A DNA stretch of 18,303 nucleotides from Gemmatimonadota bacterium (GCA_016712265.1 JADJRJ010000014.1:1-18303); one strand, 5' to 3'; counted from the first letter of the stretch, positions 11,394 through 17,355 are shown. Numbers and translations: made by a program. Notes: a model not told the origin generated them from the sequence alone.

Positions 11394-11462
11394 TGGCAGG
11401 CGAGGGGGTCGAACCCTCGTGCGGGCTATCATCCGCAAGGAAACCGTCGTGTTGTCCCTGCC
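11394..11462 (-). ncRNA. tRNA-like element in an mRNA leader
   Basis: Acceptor-like pairing GGCAGG/CCTGCC, a perfect T arm GAGGG-TTCGACC-CCCTC at the right distance from it, and a 5-bp stem TGCGG/CCGCA with the 8-base loop ATGATAGC where the anticodon arm should be. Only a weak 3-bp D stem (AAC/GTT) is possible and the variable region is one base. It lies between a cassette promoter and the gene at 11361. It may be a degenerate tRNA, a real tRNA with an odd loop, or a tRNA mimic controlling the leader. Confidence 0.55.
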
Positions 11463-11467
11463 TCGAC

Positions 11468-11507
11468 CTTGCACAGCAAGCATAGCACGCACAGCAAGCA
11501 AAAGCAA
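11468..11507 (-). promoter_or_regulatory. Cassette promoter with diverged operator
   Basis: TTGCTT, 17-base spacer, TATGCT (11479-11484), and the diverged palindrome CTTGC-ACA-GCAAG (11468-11480) over the -10. It should transcribe the tRNA-like element and the gene at 11361. Confidence 0.7.
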
Positions 11508-11533
11508 GCGGCCCCCGCCGGAGCAGGGGCCGC
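11508..11533 (-). terminator. Cassette terminator
   Basis: GCGGCCCC...GGGGCCGC stem, 8 bases after the stop at 11541. Confidence 0.72.
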
Positions 11534-11540
11534 GAGCCGA

Positions 11541-11624
11541 TCAGAACAGGGGAGCCGCCTGGGCGAGCAAGCCCAGCAGATAGACCACCAGAGCCGAACC
11601 GAGAACCACCGCCGTCGTGCGCAT
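11541..11624 (-). CDS. 27-residue single-TM micro-protein
   Basis: MRTTAVVLGSALVVYLLGLL followed by AQAAPLF. One uninterrupted hydrophobic helix after a short basic start fits a membrane micro-protein. The ATG overlaps the TGA of the preceding gene in the arrangement TGATG, so it depends on translational coupling, and a terminator follows its stop. Function unknown; too small for family assignment. Confidence 0.6.
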   Translation of the reverse strand: MRTTAVVLGSALVVYLLGLLAQAAPLF

Positions 11625-11815
11625 CAGGCGCAGCTCCTGACCCGCAGGACCGGAGCGTGCCCGTGCCGCATGACCACCCGGACGTCGGCGAAGGGGAGCA
11701 CCTCCCGCAGCTCGTCGGCAGCCGCCTCGGCCTGCGCCCGCTTCGCGGGGATCGGGCCGGTGCACTCGACCTTGATGTTGTGGACCTGAACCTTGTTCCT
11801 CATCGTGTTCGCCAT
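11624..11815 (-). CDS. Leaderless small protein, unknown
   Basis: 63 residues, MANTMRNKVQVHNIKVECTG at the N-terminus, then a helix (AKRAQAEAAADELREVLPF) and a beta end (ADVRVVMRHGHAPVLRV). The alternation beta-alpha-beta suggests a small ferredoxin-like fold. The start ATG 11815 is fixed by the leaderless promoter 6 bases upstream and by the MANT/MTNT start common to its neighbours. The stop overlaps the next micro-gene. Confidence 0.72.
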   Translation of the reverse strand: MANTMRNKVQVHNIKVECTGPIPAKRAQAEAAADELREVLPFADVRVVMRHGHAPVLRVRSCA

Positions 11816-11821
11816 GACACA

Positions 11822-11850
11822 ACAGTAGCACGCGGAGCCAGCAGAGTCAA
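11822..11850 (-). promoter_or_regulatory. Leaderless promoter
   Basis: TTGACT, 17-base spacer, TACTGT ending 6 bases before ATG 11815. Confidence 0.8.
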
Positions 11851-11871
11851 GCGGAGCCAGCAAAGCAAGAG

Positions 11872-11897
11872 GGCCCCCACCCGGATGGGCAGGGGCC
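11872..11897 (-). terminator. Terminator
   Basis: GGCCCCTGCCC and GGGTGGGGGCC stem (interrupted), 14 bases after the TAG stop at 11912. Confidence 0.75.
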
Positions 11898-11911
11898 ACA
11901 AGCGCGAGGGA

Positions 11912-12157
11912 CTACTCCTCACCGCAGAATGGCAAGTGCAACATCATCGCCTTGTCGAGCGCACGCGTCGGAGTGAACCGCTTGAAGGTCGTCAAGTCGA
12001 TCTCCAGGTAGCCGATCACCTTCTCCTTGCACTGCGGGCAGTTCACGTACACCTCCAGCGACCCGGGGCGGTCCTGGTAGTGCCCGTACTTCCGCGCCGC
12101 GCGGGCGACCACGAGCATGTCCTTCTTGGTGACTGCCTTGGCTCCGGTGTTCGTCAT
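11912..12157 (-). CDS. Leaderless zinc-finger protein
   Basis: 81 residues starting MTNTGAKAVTKKDMLVVARA. After a helical, basic first third comes LEVYVNCPQCKEKVIGYLE with a CxxC knuckle; the partner ligands may be the H and C of MLHLPFCGEE at the C-terminus. A zinc-ribbon-like fold is plausible. Start fixed by the leaderless promoter. No family named. Confidence 0.75.
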   Translation of the reverse strand: MTNTGAKAVTKKDMLVVARAARKYGHYQDRPGSLEVYVNCPQCKEKVIGYLEIDLTTFKRFTPTRALDKAMMLHLPFCGEE

Positions 12158-12163
12158 GACACT

Positions 12164-12192
12164 ACAGTAGCACGCTGGTCCAGCAAAGTCAA
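12164..12192 (-). promoter_or_regulatory. Leaderless promoter
   Basis: TTGACT, 17-base spacer, TACTGT ending 6 bases before ATG 12157. The -35 begins directly at the end of the preceding terminator stem. Confidence 0.85.
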
Positions 12193-12224
12193 GCGGCCCC
12201 CACCCGGATGAGGGCAGGGGCCGC
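12193..12224 (-). terminator. Terminator fused to next promoter
   Basis: GCGGCCCCTGCCC...GGGTGGGGGCCGC, 11 bases after the stop at 12236. Its 3' arm is followed at once by the -35 TTGACT, whose T residues also serve as the short T tract. Confidence 0.8.
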
Positions 12225-12235
12225 ACGCGCGACGG

Positions 12236-12604
12236 TCAGACGGCCTTGCACGGCTCGTAGCCCTCGGCGCCCACCGTCGGACACAACGGCTCGCCGTCCG
12301 GGTGCGAGAACGTGTTGTGCAGGTACCGCCCGTGGCAGGCGGTCGGGCGCTGCTCGATCACGCGTCCGCCGCACTCCTCGCACACCCACGCGGGCAGGCG
12401 CAGGTCGTCCAGCGACGCGTAGGTCGGCATGCCCTCGAAGTCGACCAGGGCGTACGGCCGACTGTTGCGGACCGTCATCGCCTCGACCGTGACCCGAGTC
12501 CACGGCTCGCACGACGGCAGGTCGGCGGTGTGGAAGTACGCGTCGAAGGGAGCCTCCCAGTCGGGGCCGGGCTTCATGCTGAAGTCGATCGAGGTGTTCG
12601 TCAT
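12236..12604 (-). CDS. Leaderless protein with C-terminal zinc motif
   Basis: 122 residues, MTNTSIDFSMKPGPDWEAPF at the start. The middle is beta-rich (WTRVTVEAMTVRNSRPYALV). The C-terminal third holds CEECGGRVIE, then CHGRYLHNTFSH and PLCP, giving four Cys and several His, probably one or two zinc sites. No family recognised. Its promoter -35 overlaps the stop codon of the HNH gene upstream. Confidence 0.75.
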   Translation of the reverse strand: MTNTSIDFSMKPGPDWEAPFDAYFHTADLPSCEPWTRVTVEAMTVRNSRPYALVDFEGMPTYASLDDLRLPAWVCEECGGRVIEQRPTACHGRYLHNTFSHPDGEPLCPTVGAEGYEPCKAV

Positions 12605-12610
12605 GTCACT

Positions 12611-12639
12611 ACACTACCACCCTTAGCAAGCATTGTCAA
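12611..12639 (-). promoter_or_regulatory. Leaderless promoter overlapping the HNH stop codon
   Basis: TTGACA, 17-base spacer, TAGTGT ending 6 bases before ATG 12604. The TGA of the HNH gene (12636-12638) lies inside TTGACA. Confidence 0.85.
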
Positions 12640-13166
12640 GCGGCCAGCTCGAAGCCGAGCGACACGTAGATCTCATCAGCCACGGCCTGGAAGTCGAACG
12701 ACCGCCCGGACGACCTGGCCGTCACACCACGCGCATGCGCGCGATGGCACGACAGACAGATCCGATGAGGCAAGCGCGATGGCACCAGGTTGGACTCGAC
12801 CAACAGATGTCCCCAAGGGCACGTCGTCTTGCTCGCATTCCCGCGAGGGCCGCGATTGATGTTGACCCGCTGGGTCACAGCCTCCAGGTGATCGAACCGA
12901 GCACACGCGCGATGCGGACACGTCGGACCACCCGCGCAGGGATAGTCGGCGAACGAATGGCAGAGATGATCGGGGACATACCCTGCGGGCAGAGGTCCAC
13001 CGATCGTCTCGAACACCAGCCGATGCACTAGCCACACACGGCCGTTGAACTTCACGTTGCCGTAGCCAGTGCGCTGACCGATAGCGCCAGTCCAGACCCC
13101 ACAAGCGGACTCGTATCCCAGATCCCGTGGCTCCAGCCGAGCGAGTACAGAGTCAAAGGATGTCAT
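12636..13166 (-). CDS. HNH homing-type endonuclease
   Basis: 176 residues from ATG 13166. Residues 10-45 hold a Cys and the YGNVKFNGRVWLVHRLVFET segment typical of phage HNH_3-type nucleases. It is followed by YVPDHLCHSFADYP, Cys pairs, then ARFDHLEAVTQRVNINRG, giving the ββα-metal H...N...H elements (the DHLC His, the Asn-containing loop and the later His). A C-terminal CPWGH...CLSCHRAHARG zinc motif probably aids DNA binding. Such genes are mobile and cut cognate DNA lacking them. It sits between cassettes, ends inside the next promoter and starts within the end of a 14-codon ORF. Codon use seems less GC-biased than its neighbours. Confidence 0.88.
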   Translation of the reverse strand: MTSFDSVLARLEPRDLGYESACGVWTGAIGQRTGYGNVKFNGRVWLVHRLVFETIGGPLPAGYVPDHLCHSFADYPCAGGPTCPHRACARFDHLEAVTQRVNINRGPRGNASKTTCPWGHLLVESNLVPSRLPHRICLSCHRAHARGVTARSSGRSFDFQAVADEIYVSLGFELAA

Positions 13167-13207
13167 ACAACAGATACTAACACTTGAAGATAGTGCTGTC
13201 CGCTCAT
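13163..13207 (-). CDS. 14-codon leader ORF coupled to the HNH gene
   Basis: ATG 13207 lies 7 bases after AGGAGG, the best ribosome binding site nearby, and encodes MSGQHYLQVLVSVV. Its TGA overlaps the HNH ATG in the form ATGA. This suggests the HNH gene is translated by coupling to this short ORF rather than independently. An alternative for the HNH start is a leaderless mRNA from the TAGTAT box at 13174-13179. Confidence 0.5.
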   Translation of the reverse strand: MSGQHYLQVLVSVV

Positions 13208-13240
13208 GTGATCCCCTCCTGAAGACGGGGTCTCCTACCC

Positions 13241-13261
13241 GGCCGCGCCTCGCGACGCGCC
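13241..13261 (-). terminator. Hairpin after the gene ending at 13280
   Basis: GGCGCG-TCGCGAG-GCGCG plus an outer GC pair, about 18 bases after the stop; probably the terminator. Confidence 0.5.
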
Positions 13262-13279
13262 GAGCAGGAGCCTCCAAGA

Positions 13280-13729
13280 TCAGCGAGCGACGTCGCCCAC
13301 GTGGTACTCGTGCGCGTCCCAGTCCTCGGGGTCGAGGATCGGCTCATGCGCCTTGCCGTCCGGGCACGACGCAGACCCACCACGGTCGGTGGAGAGCATG
13401 CCGATGTCATCGAGCGCGACCTCGACATCCAGACCGCACAGACGGCACGCGGTCTGACGCACGGTCGGGACCTCTGGCTGCAGCTCCTCGTCGTAGTCGC
13501 GCCCGGACGCGGCCAGGGTGTCGAGCCACTCCAGCCCGACCCGAGCGATCTCGATGCCGTCGGTGTCGTCGCGGTGATCCTTGATCACGACGAACGACTC
13601 GGTGTAGCGGGAGAGCTGCCACGCGCCATCGATGGCGGACGCGATGTCGGCAGCGATCCCGCCGTAGCCACGCGGGTCGGTCTCAGGAGCGAAGGTGAAA
13701 GCGAAGGCGTGCGGTTCGGTGTTCGTCAT
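13280..13729 (-). CDS. Leaderless protein with zinc motif
   Basis: 149 residues, MTNTEPHAFAFTFAPETDPR at the start. Alpha-helical and beta parts follow (IAADIASAIDGAWQLSRYTE, SFVVIKDHRDDTDGIEIARV, LEWLDTLAASG). The C-terminal third has CRLCGLDVEVAL and SCPDGKAHEP, likely one zinc site of two Cys pairs or Cys/His. Start fixed by the leaderless promoter. No family recognised. Confidence 0.75.
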   Translation of the reverse strand: MTNTEPHAFAFTFAPETDPRGYGGIAADIASAIDGAWQLSRYTESFVVIKDHRDDTDGIEIARVGLEWLDTLAASGRDYDEELQPEVPTVRQTACRLCGLDVEVALDDIGMLSTDRGGSASCPDGKAHEPILDPEDWDAHEYHVGDVAR

Positions 13730-13735
13730 GACACA

Positions 13736-13764
13736 AGACTAGCACGCAGAGCCAGCAGAGTCAA
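13736..13764 (-). promoter_or_regulatory. Leaderless promoter
   Basis: TTGACT, 17-base spacer CTGCTGGCTCTGCGTGC, TAGTCT ending 6 bases before ATG 13729. Confidence 0.85.
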
Positions 13765-14047
13765 GCGAGGAATTGAAGTCAACGACGAGACTGGTAGTGA
13801 CAAATCGCAAGTACAAGATCACTGACACCAGCTCTGACCAGCAACTTCCCAGATCATGGGAAGTACAACAGGTCAACATCCCCAACAAGTACGCGGGTCG
13901 TTAGCACCGGACAACGACCCGCGTACTTCTTGCCCAAAGTGAGAGGCAAAATCGGTCAACATCTTCGAGATTCGCCGCGAGTTAAGCGCCACGGCGACGA
14001 TTAACTCGTGAGTTCGTGCACAAAGTCGTCAACCCGGGACGGACAGA
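13765..14047. other. Non-coding region with three strong inverted repeats
   Basis: No ORF is convincing in these 280 bases. The region has lower GC content than its surroundings and holds an 8-bp hairpin (13844-13864), a 16-bp perfect hairpin (13887-13928) and a third inverted repeat CGAGTTAA/TTAACTCG (about 13978-14009). The 10-mer GATGTTGACC (minus strand) occurs twice, on either side of the 16-bp hairpin. It may encode a structured RNA or hold binding sites. Confidence 0.6.
13887..13928. terminator. 16-bp perfect hairpin
   Basis: AAGTACGCGGGTCGTT and AACGACCCGCGTACTT flank a 10-base loop. The long perfect stem may end transcription from the micro-gene at 14149, but it lies 120 bases after that gene and could instead be part of a structured RNA. 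Confidence 0.6.
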
Positions 14048-14149
14048 CTACTTCCGTCGTCGAGGGGCGAGCGCCGCGTGGACGATGCCGACCACCACGG
14101 ACACGGAGAAGAACGAACCGATGAGGAATGCTCCAAGAGGATGCGTCAC
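14048..14149 (-). CDS. 33-residue single-TM micro-protein, leaderless
   Basis: GTG start at 14149 gives VTHPLGAFLIGSFFSVSVVV then GIVHAALAPRRRK: one hydrophobic helix followed by a basic tail, typical of a membrane micro-protein with the tail in the cytoplasm. A strong promoter with -10 TACTGT ends 7 bases upstream. There is no ribosome binding site, so the mRNA should be leaderless. Function unknown. Confidence 0.62.
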   Translation of the reverse strand: MTHPLGAFLIGSFFSVSVVVGIVHAALAPRRRK

Positions 14150-14156
14150 AGTAAAG

Positions 14157-14185
14157 ACAGTAGCAAGCTAGGCCAGCAAAGTCAA
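14157..14185 (-). promoter_or_regulatory. Leaderless promoter
   Basis: TTGACT, 17-base spacer TTGCTGGCCTAGCTTGC, TACTGT; 7 bases to GTG 14149. Confidence 0.8.
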
Positions 14186-14187
14186 GC

Positions 14188-14210
14188 GCCGGACCCCTGA
14201 GGAGCCCGGC
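14188..14210 (-). terminator. Terminator fused to next promoter
   Basis: GCCGG/CCGGC with inner G-C pairs, about 20 bases after the stop at 14230 and two bases before the next -35. Confidence 0.65.
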
Positions 14211-14229
14211 ACCGACGGAAACGCACAGG

Positions 14230-14865
14230 TCAGCCGGTCTTTGACCGGGTCGTCTTGGTCGAGGACTTGGTGGCAGCCTTCGCGCGCCCGGCCTTCGCAG
14301 CAGCGGCAGCCGCATCGGCCTCCCGCTTCAGACGCGCAGCGTTGGCCGAGTCCTGCCTGTCCGCCGACCCCGTACCGAGCCCACCACGCTGCACGGTCGG
14401 AGAACCCGCAGGCAGCGGAGGAGTCGTCACCGGACCGGCCGTCTTACGGGCCTGAGCGGCCTGTGTGGACGCAGCAGCGCGCACCCGGGCCGAACCCACC
14501 GTCGGCTCCCGTACGACCAGCACAGACGGCGTCCGGGGCGGAGAGGCAGGCTTCACCACGTACACGACCGACGGGGAGTGCCCACGGCGATGCGAGCGGT
14601 GATAGCCCCAGTCAGGATCAGAGTCCAGCTCCTCGCCGACGTCAGGCACATCCGCCCACGACGGAGCGCTGACCAGCGCGAACCCACGAGGCAAGGCTCC
14701 CTGAGCACACACCTCATCGGAATAACGCACCATATCCCGGTCGAAGAGATCCTCCACGTCGTCAGGGATCTCCGGACCCGCGCAATACACGACAGGCTGC
14801 GCAGAAGCGCCACCGCACGCGGTGATCAGAGCCAGAACGCGAGAAACTACTGTGGTGTCCGCCAT
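14230..14865 (-). CDS. Protein with histone-like Ala/Lys tail
   Basis: 211 residues from ATG 14865 (MADTTVVSRVLALITACGGA). Residues 1-100 form an acidic domain (VEDLFDRDMVRYSDEVC, DVPDVGEELDSDPDWG). A low-complexity region follows, ending in KREADAAAAAAKAGRAKAAT and KSSTKTTRSKTG, like the tails of histone H1 or actinobacterial HupB. A role in binding nucleic acid through the tail is plausible; the N-terminal domain is unrecognised. Leaderless: TAGTGT ends 6 bases before the start, with a weaker -35 (TTGCTC, 18-base spacer). Confidence 0.72.
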   Translation of the reverse strand: MADTTVVSRVLALITACGGASAQPVVYCAGPEIPDDVEDLFDRDMVRYSDEVCAQGALPRGFALVSAPSWADVPDVGEELDSDPDWGYHRSHRRGHSPSVVYVVKPASPPRTPSVLVVREPTVGSARVRAAASTQAAQARKTAGPVTTPPLPAGSPTVQRGGLGTGSADRQDSANAARLKREADAAAAAAKAGRAKAATKSSTKTTRSKTG

Positions 14866-14871
14866 GAGGTA

Positions 14872-14901
14872 ACACTACCCAGCAAAGTCCAGCGCGAGCA
14901 A
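14872..14901 (-). promoter_or_regulatory. Leaderless promoter, weak -35
   Basis: TTGCTC, 18-base spacer, TAGTGT ending 6 bases before ATG 14865. Confidence 0.6.
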
Positions 14902-14985
14902 GCACGATGCAGAAACGTCAGACGAGATCGGGGAAAGTGCGAGGAGCTGCGCACGCCTGCGAGGTATCCCCAGGTCACGAGCAGG

Positions 14986-15894
14986 TCAGTCCGTCGCAAC
15001 CCAGCCCACGAGCACCGCCAGCGGGATCGTCCACCACCCAATCAACGACCACAACCACATCACAAACGCACCCACCGCGATCACACACCCCAGGACCACA
15101 GCGATCGCCAACACACCCGCGACAACCTGCAACCCACGACGCAGTCCGGCACGAGCCAGAACCTGACCCGCCTGCCTCAACCCACGACAACCACACCCCG
15201 TGACCCGACACAGCGTCGGACCAACCTCCGTCGTCAGAGCCACGACCAAAGCCACCGGATACAGAGCGACCATCACCGGCAGAAGCCACGGCCTCGGCCG
15301 TGGTGGAGGCGCTGGCTCACGAACACCCTCATCCAGCGCAAACTCGATCTCCGCCAGGCGCCTGACGGCGACGTCGTCAAAGCCCGGAAGGTCAGCGACA
15401 GCAAACAGTGGAGGGACCAGCCGATCCTCCGGAGTGCAGTCCGCGCACATCCCACACGGCCGATCGACGAGAGACAGAGAGCTACAACCGAACTCACTGA
15501 TCCGCTTGAGCTGCTCCTCCGAATGGACAGGCAGCAAGGTGCGCGCAGCCTCCACCGCACCCTCGTCCGGCTCCTCGCCCAGCTCGCGAAGACGCTCGAT
15601 CACCGGCTCCAGCTCGGCGCGCGCCGCCTCGACCTCCTCCAGATACGCCCGACGCCGCTCCGCGCGCGCCGCCTCGACCGACGCCCAAGTCGACGCAGCC
15701 GTCGCCTCCAGATTCCCCACCCACTCCTCGAACGGCTCCGGCTCATCCGGACCGATATACGACGTCGAGATCGAACCCGGAGCGATCGTCATCATCTCGA
15801 CCGCCTGCCGCGAACACGCCTCGCACGACGTCCCCACCGGCACCGCATGCGAGAACACCGCGCCGCACCCAAAACACACCGTGGCGCTCGTCAT
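14986..15894 (-). CDS. Zinc-ribbon, coiled-coil membrane protein
   Basis: 302 residues from ATG 15894. The N-terminus has CFGCGAV and CEACSRQ, a four-Cys zinc ribbon (residues 7-28). Residues 60-120 are highly charged and helical (ASVEAARAERRRAYLEEVEA, EPVIERLRELGEE), probably a coiled coil. A second cluster CGMCADC lies near 147. The C-terminal third holds membrane segments: LLPVMVALYPVALVVALT, VVAGVLAIAVVLGCVIAVGA and IPLAVLVGWVA. The combination suggests a membrane-anchored protein with a cytoplasmic sensor or docking head. No family named. Leaderless promoter upstream. Confidence 0.75.
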   Translation of the reverse strand: MTSATVCFGCGAVFSHAVPVGTSCEACSRQAVEMMTIAPGSISTSYIGPDEPEPFEEWVGNLEATAASTWASVEAARAERRRAYLEEVEAARAELEPVIERLRELGEEPDEGAVEAARTLLPVHSEEQLKRISEFGCSSLSLVDRPCGMCADCTPEDRLVPPLFAVADLPGFDDVAVRRLAEIEFALDEGVREPAPPPRPRPWLLPVMVALYPVALVVALTTEVGPTLCRVTGCGCRGLRQAGQVLARAGLRRGLQVVAGVLAIAVVLGCVIAVGAFVMWLWSLIGWWTIPLAVLVGWVATD

Positions 15895-15900
15895 GACCCA

Positions 15901-15929
15901 GTTCTACCCGACCCACTCATCAGCACCAA
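15901..15929 (-). promoter_or_regulatory. Leaderless promoter
   Basis: TTGGTG, 17-base spacer, TAGAAC ending 6 bases before ATG 15894. It lies within the end of the micro-gene upstream, whose stop codon is in the spacer. Confidence 0.65.
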
Positions 15930-16033
15930 CCCGTCGACCGATCCAGCTCCCGCATGAAACGCGACAGGGCCACGGCGATCGGCACACCAACCACCGTGGC
16001 CCCGACGACCACTCCCAGAGCAAACAACCTCAC
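15920..16033 (-). CDS. 37-residue membrane micro-protein
   Basis: GTG 16033 gives VRLFALGVVVGATVVGVPIA then VALSRFMRELDRSTGWC: one TM helix and a charged tail. The box TAGGAC (16040-16045) ends 6 bases before the GTG as in the leaderless genes, but the TAG in it is also the stop codon of the upstream gene, and the -35 is poor. It may be read by re-initiation instead. Too small for family assignment. Confidence 0.5.
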   Translation of the reverse strand: MRLFALGVVVGATVVGVPIAVALSRFMRELDRSTGWC

Positions 16034-16042
16034 ACAGGAGTC

Positions 16043-17038
16043 CTACCCCTGCACCTGACCACCCAGGAACACCCGCGCCGCATCCACCCGAGGCTTCTGG
16101 ATGAAATCGCCCCGGAAGACCACCGCCAGGTCCGACACCTCGTCAGCATCACCGTCATAGCGCGCCGCCTTGAGCACCCGCGCCGTCGCCAGCGCACGCT
16201 GCCGAGCAGCCGCCAACACCATCGGCGCCGACAGACCCGACAGGTCCTCCGCCGACACCGTGATCGGCCGAACAGCCTCGTCCAGCTGCGCATGCGCCGT
16301 CAGCAGCTCAGCCGCCAGCGCCTCCTTCTGCCGCAACACCTGATCCACCGCCGCAGCAGCCTCACGCTCGGCCTCGTCGAGGATCGCATCACGCTCCTGC
16401 GCCGCAGCCAGCAACCGCCGAGCCTGCACGGACACCGTGTCCTGCAGCTCGGCGATGCGCGCCTCCAACCGCGACACCGTCTCCGGATCAGCCTGACCCT
16501 CCACCGCAGCCCGACCGACGATCTCGCGCACCGTCGCCAGATCGTCATCCAGACCCGGATCACGCGACTTGCCACCAGCGAAGATCTGCACCTGCGCGAC
16601 ATCGGCCGAGACCTCACGGAACGACCGGCCAGCCGCCATCGACGCCTCCACCGCCTGCACCTGCGGCGGCATCGGAGCCGGATCGGTCAGCACCTCCTCG
16701 ATCGACACCGGAGCAACAGCCAGCATCTGCTCGTCGATCTGCGCCGCCGACGGACGCGCACCCTCGTGCCCGACCAGCCAGTCGAACCACGCGACACCGC
16801 GAGGGGTGAACGACTGCTCAGCCCACGCGCGCGGCGATATCACGCCGAGCCCCGAGACCTCCTCGTACGCCACCTTGATCCGCCGACCCTCGCGCTGCGC
16901 GTCGACCAGCGTGTCGAGCAGCCGACCGCCATGACCGTTGACGAACTGATTCTCCGGACGGGTGACCGGCTGCCTACACCCACAGCGGCAGAGCCCGCTC
17001 TCCCACGTGATGCGAACCGGATCGAGGGACGACGTCAT
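16043..17038 (-). CDS. Coiled-coil protein with N-terminal Cys cluster
   Basis: 331 residues from ATG 17038. The N-terminus GLCRCGCRQPVTRPENQFV then NGHGGRLL matches the CxCGC-type motif found at the start of many actinophage proteins, probably a zinc site. Residues 100-260 are helical and charged (VREIVGRAA, SRLEARIAELQDTVSVQARR, AILDEAEREAAAAVDQVLRQ), a likely coiled coil. The C-terminal part is mixed. Suggests a structural or scaffolding role, but this is inference. GGAG lies 10 bases upstream and the ATG overlaps the previous TGA as ATGA, so the genes are coupled. Confidence 0.75.
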   Translation of the reverse strand: MTSSLDPVRITWESGLCRCGCRQPVTRPENQFVNGHGGRLLDTLVDAQREGRRIKVAYEEVSGLGVISPRAWAEQSFTPRGVAWFDWLVGHEGARPSAAQIDEQMLAVAPVSIEEVLTDPAPMPPQVQAVEASMAAGRSFREVSADVAQVQIFAGGKSRDPGLDDDLATVREIVGRAAVEGQADPETVSRLEARIAELQDTVSVQARRLLAAAQERDAILDEAEREAAAAVDQVLRQKEALAAELLTAHAQLDEAVRPITVSAEDLSGLSAPMVLAAARQRALATARVLKAARYDGDADEVSDLAVVFRGDFIQKPRVDAARVFLGGQVQG

Positions 17039-17355
17039 GAGGCAGCTCCTGCACAGCTAGATGGACCTTGATCTTTTGGCCGCCAGGCCGGAACACCGCC
17101 CTGCGACCACGCTCGTGTCCTGGTCTGAGGTGATACCCGACGACGACCCCGCGCATGATTACCACGCCCCGGACGCTCGGCCATCCAGCGCAGGAACACC
17201 TGAGCATCCCAGAGCCGCTCGCCTGAGCAGGACCGATGGGTCTCCACCGGGGGAGGCGCAGCACGGCGAGACACCCACGCGCGCCACGTCGACGGCTGGA
17301 CACCGAGCAGAGCACAGACCTCACTCGTCGACAGCAGACCACCGTCCGGAACCAC
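17035..17355 (-). CDS. Winged-HTH/excisionase-like DNA-binding protein
   Basis: 106 residues from GTG 17355; an in-frame TGA lies just before it. Residues 8-66, LLSTSEVCALLGVQPSTWRA ... GERLWDAQVFLRWM, fit the MerR/AlpA/excisionase-type winged helix: a recognition helix after ALLGV, then a wing and an R-x-W motif. In phages such proteins act as excisionases or transcription regulators. The last 40 residues have weaker codon bias; the +1 frame there (VGYHLRPGHERGRRAVFRPG) looks more protein-like, so a frameshift or overlap is possible. It overlaps the next gene by 4 bases. Confidence 0.65.
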   Translation of the reverse strand: MVPDGGLLSTSEVCALLGVQPSTWRAWVSRRAAPPPVETHRSCSGERLWDAQVFLRWMAERPGRGNHARGRRRVSPQTRTRAWSQGGVPAWRPKDQGPSSCAGAAS

